DNA from: Planctomycetota bacterium
GTDB lineage: Bacteria > JAJVIF01 > JAPKYR01
DNA length: 39,078 nucleotides
Reading direction: 5' to 3'
Assembly: GCA_030614715.1 (NCBI GenBank)
Contig: JAUWTM010000018.1
Span: 1-39,078 of the forward strand
Shown: positions 8,851-16,343 of the stretch, piece by piece
Position numbering within the stretch: position 1 is the stretch's first letter
Layout of the letters: every line of letters starts with the position of its first letter
Translations under genes and position numbers: made by a program
Notes under the pieces: generated by a model
Database searches by the model: none
Told to the model about the DNA's origin: nothing
What the model saw: only the letters and a program-made list of their open reading frames with translations

Positions 8851-11084
8851 TGCGAACAACGGCCATACGAGGATCGATCCTGGCTGTGATAGCAATTGCA
8901 TGTTTCATTCTGCCTGTACAGGCAGCGTATGCAGGGAATGTAATTTTTGATGGGACTCATCTAACCCACGATTTTAAAACGGTGGACGGGGAGTTGTTCG
9001 TAGCGATCGATGATCTAGCCGACCAGCTTGGCATAACGATCCTCGATGACGGAACACGTCTGCTGATCGGCAACACAATCAACGGATCGGTCACTGTCGA
9101 CCCACAGTCGCCGGTTATCAGCAACGGTAACCTGTCCATTGATTACGGTAAAAATCTCGTTAAAGAGGACGGTGTCTGGTACGTACCCGACACTTTCTTA
9201 GTGAAAGTGCTTGGCGTTAAATCGCGCCTGAACCTGGAGGATGGCAACCTTACACTGTACCCGGTGATCGTTGCGATAAGGCTTTCGAACGGCGCGGTAC
9301 GTATCACGTCATCCCTGCCACCCGAATTCGACACCTTCGAGCTGACAGGGCCGTCGCGACGGGTAATCGATATAGACAACTCATTCCTGTCGGGACGCAG
9401 CATCGAAATATCAGGCGATCAACTCGGTATGAACGGTGTCGCGGCGTTGAGAGCAAGCCAGTTCGTATGGGAACCGCCGACAGTCCGCATCGTACTGGAA
9501 TGGGAGAACGAACAGGCACCACGTCACACGGTTTTCCCCGACCTGAGCACTCTCGAGGTTCTGATCAGCAATGCAAACCAGGGTAGTTCAGCCTGCAGTG
9601 ACCGAAACCTGCTTAATATCGATTCTGAAATCGTGCAGCTGGTCGTGGTACTGGCTGCAGCAGGGGATGAAAACGATACCGAAGGACCAGAACTTTTCAC
9701 GATAGAACCCGCAATATCCACTACTACCGATCCCGCAGACTCGACCGAAACCGTCACGGATGATGAATTGACCCAGGAGGTCGAGCCGGAAATTCAGACT
9801 CCGCCTGAACTTTTCGGGGAAGGTCGGCTGCTCGATGGAGAATTGATCCCGGACATCATCACGCCGGACGAAACATCTGCCCCCCCCGGACCGCAGCTCA
9901 TCGAGTACCCGGAAGGTGCGGAGGATATGTCGCTAGAGGAACTTGGCTGGATTGTCGGGTTCGAGATGGGCGTGGACGGTGAGATCACCACGACGTTCGA
10001 TGTACCGCCGTTCGAGATGCTGACCGATTTCACACTCGCCGGGGACGGAATGCGCCTGGTTATCGACCTGAGCGGAACATGGCTTCCGGGGAACGAGCGT
10101 CGTATGGATGGAATCGGCGACATCCAGCAGATCAGGTTCGGGCAGTTCCAGCCGACCACAACCCGCCTTGTGATGGATCTCGATCGCGTGCTTGCGTACC
10201 AGGTTGAGCACGACTGCGAGGAAGGGCTTATCACGGTCAGGATTCTATCCGGTGACCTTTCAGGGAAGGTAATAGTCATCGATCCCGGTCACGGCGGCGA
10301 AGACCCCGGTGCGAGTCACTTCGGGCTCCAGGAGAAGGACCTGAACCTCGAAATGTCGTATTACCTTAAGGAATTCCTCGAGGAAAACGGAGCAACCGTA
10401 ATCCTGACCCGCGAAAACGATGTATACATTACCCTCGCCAGGCGAATCGATATAGCCATACAGGTCGATGCGGACCTGTTCATCTGCGTGCACAACAATG
10501 CAACCGAGGAACCGACAGCCATTCAGGGCTCGATGATCATCTACCAGGACGAGAATTACATGCCTCTCTATCGACTCGTGCACCGTGGAATTGCCGGACG
10601 TACAGGCGTTCCCGGACTGGGTCCCGTGCCGGACGAGCGAGGCTTATTTATTCTCCGTTATGCCGAGGATATACCCGTCCTGTTTGTCGAGGCTGCGTTC
10701 ATGACGAACCAGATCGACCATGCACGTCTCGCGGACAGGTCGAGAGCCTACGCGCGCAACATAATGGCCGGAGTCATGGACGGCGTCCTTGCGTACTATG
10801 CGGGTCGGGACCTGCCCCCGGTTATTTATCCCGATTTTCGTGAAGATATCGAAACAGGTGTATTCGACCTTGCCGGACGTCCGATAGTCCTTCCCGGTGA
10901 GGATGTAGAGAACTCGGCTGCGGGTTCAGGCAGTGCATGGGACACACCGGGAGAGGTTGATACATCGGATGAAGAGGATTCAGAATCTGAAGATGATTCG
11001 GATGAAGATGCAGGGGATGAAGAATCTGATGATAACGAGGACCGGGATCGTCTGAGGGGTCGGGGCGCGTACCGTTACAGGTAG
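8847..11084 (+). CDS. N-acetylmuramoyl-L-alanine amidase (AMIN + Amidase_3) with acidic tail
   Basis: The start is ATG 8847, with GGAGG at 8835-8839. It overlaps the GerMN stop. A signal peptide ends near AYAG (about residue 29). Residues of about 30-130 resemble a copper-amine-oxidase-N-like domain. They are followed by two AMIN-type beta domains (about 135-245 and 375-475) separated by an acidic Pro/Thr/Glu linker. The zinc amidase domain spans about 475-665, with ligands His482 (DPGHGG), Glu496 (LQEKDLN) and His549 (VHNNA) and catalytic Glu615 (LFVEAAFMTN). It cleaves the amide between N-acetylmuramate and L-alanine in peptidoglycan. AMIN domains usually direct such enzymes to the wall or septum. 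The last 60 residues are strongly Asp/Glu/Ser-rich and end in a basic RGRGAYRYR. At 745 residues it is longer than AmiC-type enzymes. Confidence 0.92.
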   Translation: MMRTTAIRGSILAVIAIACFILPVQAAYAGNVIFDGTHLTHDFKTVDGELFVAIDDLADQLGITILDDGTRLLIGNTINGSVTVDPQSPVISNGNLSIDYGKNLVKEDGVWYVPDTFLVKVLGVKSRLNLEDGNLTLYPVIVAIRLSNGAVRITSSLPPEFDTFELTGPSRRVIDIDNSFLSGRSIEISGDQLGMNGVAALRASQFVWEPPTVRIVLEWENEQAPRHTVFPDLSTLEVLISNANQGSSACSDRNLLNIDSEIVQLVVVLAAAGDENDTEGPELFTIEPAISTTTDPADSTETVTDDELTQEVEPEIQTPPELFGEGRLLDGELIPDIITPDETSAPPGPQLIEYPEGAEDMSLEELGWIVGFEMGVDGEITTTFDVPPFEMLTDFTLAGDGMRLVIDLSGTWLPGNERRMDGIGDIQQIRFGQFQPTTTRLVMDLDRVLAYQVEHDCEEGLITVRILSGDLSGKVIVIDPGHGGEDPGASHFGLQEKDLNLEMSYYLKEFLEENGATVILTRENDVYITLARRIDIAIQVDADLFICVHNNATEEPTAIQGSMIIYQDENYMPLYRLVHRGIAGRTGVPGLGPVPDERGLFILRYAEDIPVLFVEAAFMTNQIDHARLADRSRAYARNIMAGVMDGVLAYYAGRDLPPVIYPDFREDIETGVFDLAGRPIVLPGEDVENSAAGSGSAWDTPGEVDTSDEEDSESEDDSDEDAGDEESDDNEDRDRLRGRGAYRYR

Positions 11085-11129
11085 TTAAAACCAAGAAGGA
11101 ATCAAGGATTGGTTAATTTGCGTGTAGTT

Positions 11130-11467
11130 TCTGCATTAGGTGAAACACCCTCAAGCACCAGTTGCTCCCTGGGTAAGTGACCATCGTCGTGTGCTTGAGG
11201 ACGACATTGGAGGTTGGGGGGTTGCTGGGGGAAATGTGTGTGTTGATTGTGAAAGAGTCTGCATTAGACGAGACACCCTTAAGCGCCATGCTCTGGCAGC
11301 GTGAGTCACCATCAACGTGCGCTTAAGGGCGGCACTGGAGGATTGGAGGTTTGTGGGGGAAGTGTACGTGTTGATTGTGAAAAAGTCTGGATTAGACGAT
11401 ACACCCTTAAGCGCGATGCTCTGGCAGCGTGAGTCACCATCAACGTGCGCTTAAGGGCGGCACTGGA
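11130..11467 (+). repeat. Three tandem 128-bp repeats, each with a covarying hairpin
   Basis: Units begin at 11130, 11258 and 11386, each starting TCTGCATTA or TCTGGATTA, with an exact 128-bp period. The third is cut off after position 11467. Each unit has an inverted repeat: CCTCAAGCAC/GTGCTTGAGG in unit 1 (11149-11158 with 11191-11200) and CCCTTAAGCGC/GCGCTTAAGGG in unit 2 (11276-11286 with 11319-11329), repeated in unit 3. The differences between units are paired: C:G against T:A at 11152/11197 and A:T against G:C at 11157/11192, so the stem is preserved. Loops are about 32 nt. No open frame explains it. It could be a structured RNA array or a hairpin mobile element. The strand is arbitrary. 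The rest of the 550-bp gap up to 11634 shows nothing recognisable. Confidence 0.85.
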
Positions 11468-11643
11468 ATTTATTTTGTTCTGGTGATACCTGGCAAGGTA
11501 ATTTACACTGAGTCTGGCGATGGATGTCTTTCGTCTCATCAGAAGATACGAGTTTATCCTGAACCGGTAAAACTCTACTCCCAGATCCTTCAATATCTTT
11601 AACCTTTACTTTCCTGACAACCCATTCTACCATTGTGCATGAC

Positions 11644-13389
11644 ATGAGTAAGCAGGCGTCAAATGACCGGTTAAGGAACCACCTGGAGCGAGGATCCGGG
11701 GAGGAATTCCACTCGCTATCACTGCGTCTCCTCCAACAGGCAAACCAGGGAGGTTCAACCAGCGACTTCCTTCAACAATGCACGCAGATCCTATTAGATT
11801 TCACTGGCTGTGATGTGATCGGCGTATATATCGCTGATGATCCAGTATTTTGTCATGGCGAAACCACCAGCAAGCCGGAGGCATCGTTCACGTTCAACGC
11901 AACGCAACCCGGTTTAGAAGGGCAGGAAGGAACAAACGATAACGCAGCGGTCATCGATCAGGGTATTGAAAAGATGCTGTCGGGAAACGAGGAGTTGCAC
12001 TCAGGATACAAGACAGCAAAAGGCAGCTTCTGGACGGGTGACATACGAGAAGTTCTGGATAAGATTAAGTCCGCAACTAATGCTCAACAAATTGACGAAG
12101 TAAGTTACAGCGATATTTACAGGTCTCTGGCACTTATCCCGATTGTTGCCAACGGAAAATCAATCGGCCTTCTGCAAATGAAATGCAGGCAGGAACAATT
12201 CTTTTCCATTGATGATATGGAATTCTACGATGGAATCAGTGATATTCTCGGTTCCGCTCTTGTGAGTCACCGTGCACAGATCGCTCTTGGTGAACGTATT
12301 AAGGAACTTTCCTGCCTGTATGGAATTGCCCAGATTGCCGCCGAACCGGGATATACACTGGATGATGTAATGAGAAATGTCGTTGGGTTGCTTCCTCCAG
12401 CGTGGCAATACCCGGAGATCACAGAAGGCAGAATCCTCCTTGATGGGCATGACTATGCAACCCCTGGTTATACCGGGAATTTGCAGAATCAAACTGCTGA
12501 TATTTTCATCAATGGTAAATGCCGTGGTCATATCGAGGTTGCTTATGCCGAGATAATGCCGGAGCTGGACGAGGGACCATTTCTGAGGGAAGAGCGAAAC
12601 CTGATCGATGCCATATCCAGGCTCATCGCTCAAATAATCGAGAGGAAACAAGCCGAGGATGATCGAATTAAACTCCAGGAGCAGCTAAGGCACGCTGACA
12701 GGCTTGCAACCATCGGGCAACTCGCAGCAGGGGTGGCACATGAGTTCAATGAGCCCCTGGGTAATGTACTCGGTTTTGCCCAACTCATACTCAGAAACGA
12801 AAACCTGCCCGACGATATTAAAGATGATATCGATAAAATAGTAACAGCATCCATGCACGCCCGTGAAGTGGTCAAGAAACTCATGCTGTTCGCCCGTCAA
12901 ATGCCTGCAGAGAAGACCAGGGTTAACATCAATAAAGTAATTGAGGAAGGACTGTATTTCCTTGATGCCCGGTGTATAAAAGCTGGAATCGAGATGGTGC
13001 GGTCACTAACACCCGATCTTCCTGAGATCATGGCTGACCAGTCCCAGATACATCAGGTCCTGGTAAACCTTGTTGTTAATGCGATCCAGGCCATGCCGGA
13101 TGGAGGTACTATTACAATATCCACGGAATGGCTGGATAAATACATATGCCTCAGGGTGACGGATACTGGCGAGGGCATGAGTGATGAAATTCTGGAGCAG
13201 TTATTCGTGCCCTTCTTCACAACGAAAGATGTTGACGAGGGTACCGGATTGGGTCTTCCGGTAGTGCACGGAATAGTCACTTCACATGGCGGATCAATAG
13301 AAGTCTCCAGTCAAGCAGGCAAAGGCAGCAGCTTCGAGATTCAATTACCTATCGCTGGTCCCGATGAAGTAGAGGTGACAGAAAAATGA
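11644..13389 (+). CDS. GAF-domain sensor histidine kinase
   Basis: This is a soluble two-component kinase of about 581 residues. The start is uncertain: GTG 11635 and ATG 11644 are both in frame and neither has a good ribosome site. I prefer the ATG. Residues of about 15-210 look like a GAF domain, and a second sensory region fills about 215-330. A coiled segment then leads to HisKA with the phospho-acceptor His366 in AAGVAHEFNEPLGN. The HATPase domain shows the N box (VLVNLVVNAIQAM), DTGEGM and GTGLGLPVVHGI. There is no transmembrane helix, so it senses a cytoplasmic signal. It overlaps the response regulator gene by ATGA, which makes the pair a cognate system. The NtrB/AtoS-like kinase core fits the NtrC-type partner. 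The signal is unknown. Confidence 0.93.
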   Translation: MSKQASNDRLRNHLERGSGEEFHSLSLRLLQQANQGGSTSDFLQQCTQILLDFTGCDVIGVYIADDPVFCHGETTSKPEASFTFNATQPGLEGQEGTNDNAAVIDQGIEKMLSGNEELHSGYKTAKGSFWTGDIREVLDKIKSATNAQQIDEVSYSDIYRSLALIPIVANGKSIGLLQMKCRQEQFFSIDDMEFYDGISDILGSALVSHRAQIALGERIKELSCLYGIAQIAAEPGYTLDDVMRNVVGLLPPAWQYPEITEGRILLDGHDYATPGYTGNLQNQTADIFINGKCRGHIEVAYAEIMPELDEGPFLREERNLIDAISRLIAQIIERKQAEDDRIKLQEQLRHADRLATIGQLAAGVAHEFNEPLGNVLGFAQLILRNENLPDDIKDDIDKIVTASMHAREVVKKLMLFARQMPAEKTRVNINKVIEEGLYFLDARCIKAGIEMVRSLTPDLPEIMADQSQIHQVLVNLVVNAIQAMPDGGTITISTEWLDKYICLRVTDTGEGMSDEILEQLFVPFFTTKDVDEGTGLGLPVVHGIVTSHGGSIEVSSQAGKGSSFEIQLPIAGPDEVEVTEK

Positions 13390-14738
13390 CGGCACAGACT
13401 GAGAAAGAAAGCATATTGGTTGTAGACGACTCGGAAGCAACACTGGAAGTAATTCAGAGGAACCTGTCAGGGGAAGGTTACCGGGTATTTACAGCGGGCA
13501 ACGTCGGCGACGCAATCACGTTAATCGAAAGTACACCTCTTGACCTCGTCATCACAGATCTGAAGATGCCCAAAGTCAGTGGACTCGACCTGATCAGGCA
13601 TCTGAAAGAAAACTACAAAGACACCGAAGTAATGATGATCACCGGCTATGCTACGGTCGAGGGTGCAGTCGAGGCCGTCAAAGCGGGAGCCGAGGGTTAT
13701 CTATCAAAGCCGTTTACGGACCAGGAACTCCTGAGTGCGGTACAAACAGCTCTGGAGAAATTGCATATACGCAGGACTTCGCAGGTACCGTCATATCTGG
13801 GACCGGCTGAATCTTTTGGAATCATTGGGAATTCCGATGGAATGCTCAGGATGTACTCAGCATTTGAAAAAGCGGCATCCACCCAGGCTACTGTTTTGAT
13901 CTATGGTGAAAGCGGGACCGGCAAAGAACTGGTAGCCAGGGCAATTCATTACAACAGTCCAAGGGCAGCGTCAGCCTTAGTGCCGGTTAATTGCGGCGGT
14001 ATCCCGGAAAGCCTTCTCGAAAGTGAGCTTTTCGGTCATGTGAAAGGTGCTTTCACCGGAGCCACCGAAACTCGAGCCGGTTTCTTTCTTACAGCGGACG
14101 GCGGCACCATCTTCCTGGATGAAATTGGAGAAATGAGCCTGGCGATGCAGGTGAAGCTGCTTCGGGTATTGCAGGACAAAGAGATATGCATGGTAGGTTC
14201 CACAAAACCACGTAAAGTCGATGTCAGGATCCTTGCCGCAACCAATAAGGACCTCCTGAAACTTGTTGAGGATGGCTCTTTCAGGGAAGATCTGTATTAC
14301 CGTTTAAACGTAATTAATATCGCAATACCGCCGCTCAGGGAGAGGGGAGACGATGTCCTGTCCCTGACGAATCATTTCATCAGGGAATTTTCAGAAGTGG
14401 CTGACAAAACCCCGTTATCATTCAGCGACGAAGCATTACGGGTCCTGTTTAATTACTCGTGGCCAGGGAATGTCCGTGAGCTTGAGAATCTTATTCAACG
14501 ACTTGTTGTAATGACCGACGGGGGAGTCATCGATGTGGTTGACTTCCCATCGTTAATGAGATTTTCGGCAAACAGGGCTCTAAACCTTACTAAGAGCCTA
14601 TCTGAGGTCGAAGCGGAACATATTCGGAATGTATTAGCGAGTGTCGATGGGAATAAATCCCAGGCATCAAAGATACTGGGTATCGACCGGAAGACACTCA
14701 GGGAAAAGTTAAAGTCGTACGGATTTAATGGTAAGTAA
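13386..14738 (+). CDS. NtrC-family sigma54-dependent response regulator
   Basis: The 450 residues are in the standard order. The receiver domain (1-125) has Asp14/Asp15, phospho-acceptor Asp58 and Lys108. The AAA+ domain (about 145-375) has Walker A GESGTGKE (174-181), the sigma54-contact loop GAFTGA (221-226) and Walker B TIFLDEI. A Fis-type helix-turn-helix (about 412-447) carries NKSQASKILGIDRKTLREKL. An intact GAFTGA means it should activate sigma54 promoters by ATP-driven remodelling. The gene directly precedes the redox cluster, and a near-consensus -24/-12 element lies 210 bp downstream of its stop. The likely target is therefore the next operon, an inference from position. Confidence 0.95.
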   Translation: MTAQTEKESILVVDDSEATLEVIQRNLSGEGYRVFTAGNVGDAITLIESTPLDLVITDLKMPKVSGLDLIRHLKENYKDTEVMMITGYATVEGAVEAVKAGAEGYLSKPFTDQELLSAVQTALEKLHIRRTSQVPSYLGPAESFGIIGNSDGMLRMYSAFEKAASTQATVLIYGESGTGKELVARAIHYNSPRAASALVPVNCGGIPESLLESELFGHVKGAFTGATETRAGFFLTADGGTIFLDEIGEMSLAMQVKLLRVLQDKEICMVGSTKPRKVDVRILAATNKDLLKLVEDGSFREDLYYRLNVINIAIPPLRERGDDVLSLTNHFIREFSEVADKTPLSFSDEALRVLFNYSWPGNVRELENLIQRLVVMTDGGVIDVVDFPSLMRFSANRALNLTKSLSEVEAEHIRNVLASVDGNKSQASKILGIDRKTLREKLKSYGFNGK

Positions 14739-14889
14739 CAGTTGAACCCAGGGTGAGGAATAATTCCCCACTGATGCAAATATCCCCAATATTACCACCC
14801 TTCCATTTTCACTCTCTCTGTATGCACATATCCTCGACAGCTTGATTTACCGGCATTTTAACGCGATTTCCGTCAACTCAAGCTAATTT

Positions 14890-14903
14890 GTGATTCAAAT
14901 CAT
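14890..14903 (+). promoter_or_regulatory. FNR-like operator candidate
   Basis: GTGATTCAAATCAT contains TGAT-N4-ATCA. This is eight of the ten defined positions of the FNR consensus TTGAT-N4-ATCAA. It lies 59 bp before the sigma54-like element that precedes the redox operon. A single weak site of this length can occur by chance. Confidence 0.28.
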
Positions 14904-14948
14904 GTTTTTAAGGGCTTAACCTGATTAACGTGCTTCTTTAATCCTGCT

Positions 14949-14965
14949 TTGGCACGGTACCTGAA
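14949..14965 (+). promoter_or_regulatory. Sigma54-type (-24/-12) promoter candidate for the redox operon
   Basis: TTGGCACGGTACCTGAA has a perfect -24 element (TTGGCACG) at the correct spacing from a -12 element that reads CTGAA instead of TTGCW. The C of the important GC is an A, which lowers confidence. A start near 14976 would leave a 56-nt leader before the first gene. A sigma54 activator gene lies immediately upstream. Confidence 0.4.
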
Positions 14966-15031
14966 TATCTCATAGCGCTGCCACAATCTGGATAGCAGAG
15001 AATCGGAAAAATACCTGAGAGGAGGCACAAG

Positions 15032-15376
15032 TTGTCAGAAGCAAATGTAAGGTTAAAGAAAACAACAAAGGCAAAGAAAGCGAAGCGTAAGAAGGACCAG
15101 CAGGTCCTTGCGATGAAGCCACACGAGGAGTTCCAGGACCTGTGCTCCACCTGTGCTGAAGCCCCCGGTTGTATTCATCGGACACCTGGTTATCCGGTCC
15201 ATCACTGTGAAGAGTGTGAATCGCATGCTGGTGTTTCACCGGTACCAGCCAAGACTGCACCGATCCCCCAGGAGACGCAGACAATGCAGGGGCTTTGCAT
15301 CAATTGTGATGCCCGGGAAACGTGTATGCACTCCTGCGCCGAAGGCGGTGTATGGCACTGCGAGGAGTACTGTTAG
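15032..15376 (+). CDS. Small protein with a duplicated Cys motif (probable metal-binding)
   Basis: The start is TTG 15032, well supported by GAGGAGG a few bases upstream. The 114-residue protein begins with a Lys-rich segment (residues 9-22) and then has two copies of one motif. Cys38-x2-Cys41-x5-Cys47-x11-Cys59 repeats exactly as Cys89-x2-Cys92-x5-Cys98-x11-Cys110. Both copies end in HCEE, the second as GGVWHCEEYC. Further Cys lie at 62, 102 and 114. The pattern suggests a zinc or iron-sulfur site per copy. Similar short Cys proteins occur beside redox enzyme genes, but I cannot name the family. As first gene of the operon it may be an assembly factor or an electron-transfer partner. Confidence 0.75.
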   Translation: MSEANVRLKKTTKAKKAKRKKDQQVLAMKPHEEFQDLCSTCAEAPGCIHRTPGYPVHHCEECESHAGVSPVPAKTAPIPQETQTMQGLCINCDARETCMHSCAEGGVWHCEEYC

Positions 15377-15435
15377 TACTGCCGAAGGTCAATTTAAATT
15401 GAATGAATCGTATCCTTAAAAAAGGGTAGCACGCT

Positions 15436-16284
15436 ATGAGTTCAGATACAGTCAAGGAAATTCTCGACAAGCACAATGAGGAAGGTAACGGCCTGATTTC
15501 AATACTTGAGGACATCCAGGCAAGGTTCAGCTACCTTCCTGAAGATGCCTTAAGGATGGTTGCAGATGCGAAGGAAATGTCCCTGGTTGAGGTTTATGGT
15601 GTAGCAACGTTCTATAAGGCTTTCAGCCTGGAACCCAGGGGCAAGCATTTAATCTCGGCGTGCCTGGGTACCGCATGTCACGTCAGAGAAGCGCCGAATA
15701 TAGTCAAAGAGTTTGAAAGCCAACTTGGAATCAAGGCTGGTGAGACTACTCCTGACAAGGAATTTACTCTGGAAACGGTAGCGTGTCTCGGGGCATGCGC
15801 ACTTGGTCCTATTGTTGTGGTTGATGGACACTACTTTTCGAATGTTGGGCAGACAGAAGTCAAAGGGATCATAGAAGAAGCAAAACAAGGATTCGAAACA
15901 GCAGACATTCAGCAGGATTACCATATCTTTCCTGTCGACGTCAGCTGCCCCAAATGTAATCACAGCCTGATGGATTCTGGACGAGTAATCGATGATTACC
16001 CCTCAATCCGTGTGACAGCGTCCTTTGGAATCAACCATGGATGGCTGCTTTTATCTTCCATGTATGGAAGTTACAAGGTTTTCTCCGAACACGAAATTCC
16101 GACCGAGACCGTGGTTCATTTCTTCTGTCCACACTGCCATGCTGAACTAAAGGGAACCACAAACTGTGTGACATGCAGTGCTCCCATGGTTCCCATGATA
16201 ATCAGTGGCGGAGGAATGTTTCAGATATGTTCACGAAGAGGATGTAAAAACCATATGCTGGATATCAATGGGGTTAATTTATAG
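15436..16284 (+). CDS. NuoE/HydC-like [2Fe-2S] subunit with C-terminal zinc-ribbon extension
   Basis: Residues 1-155 are a thioredoxin-like [2Fe-2S] ferredoxin of the NuoE family, with ligands Cys76, Cys81 (ACLGTACHV), Cys117 and Cys121 (CLGACALGP). NuoE and HydC subunits pass electrons between the flavin subunit and the rest of a complex. The usual length is about 160 residues. This one has an extra 120 residues with Cys pairs at 171/174, 231/234, 244/247 and 265/270, suggesting one or two zinc ribbons. It is followed after 59 bp by the NuoF-like subunit gene with which it should form a dimer. The function of the extension is unknown. Confidence 0.93.
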   Translation: MSSDTVKEILDKHNEEGNGLISILEDIQARFSYLPEDALRMVADAKEMSLVEVYGVATFYKAFSLEPRGKHLISACLGTACHVREAPNIVKEFESQLGIKAGETTPDKEFTLETVACLGACALGPIVVVDGHYFSNVGQTEVKGIIEEAKQGFETADIQQDYHIFPVDVSCPKCNHSLMDSGRVIDDYPSIRVTASFGINHGWLLLSSMYGSYKVFSEHEIPTETVVHFFCPHCHAELKGTTNCVTCSAPMVPMIISGGGMFQICSRRGCKNHMLDINGVNL

Positions 16285-16343
16285 GGATACGGAACTTGAT
16301 CTCGTGTGTAACTACCTAAACAGATAAACAGGAAGTAATATAG

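Noticed and set aside
11130-11467. Integron attC array or CRISPR array
   Set aside because: There are no attC core sites (GTTRRRY/RYYYAAC), no cassette genes between units and no integrase. The 128-bp units are directly adjacent repeats without unique spacers.
14750-14785. Terminator hairpin after the NtrC gene
   Set aside because: The possible stem GTGAGGAA/TTCCCCAC contains a mismatch and no T-run follows.
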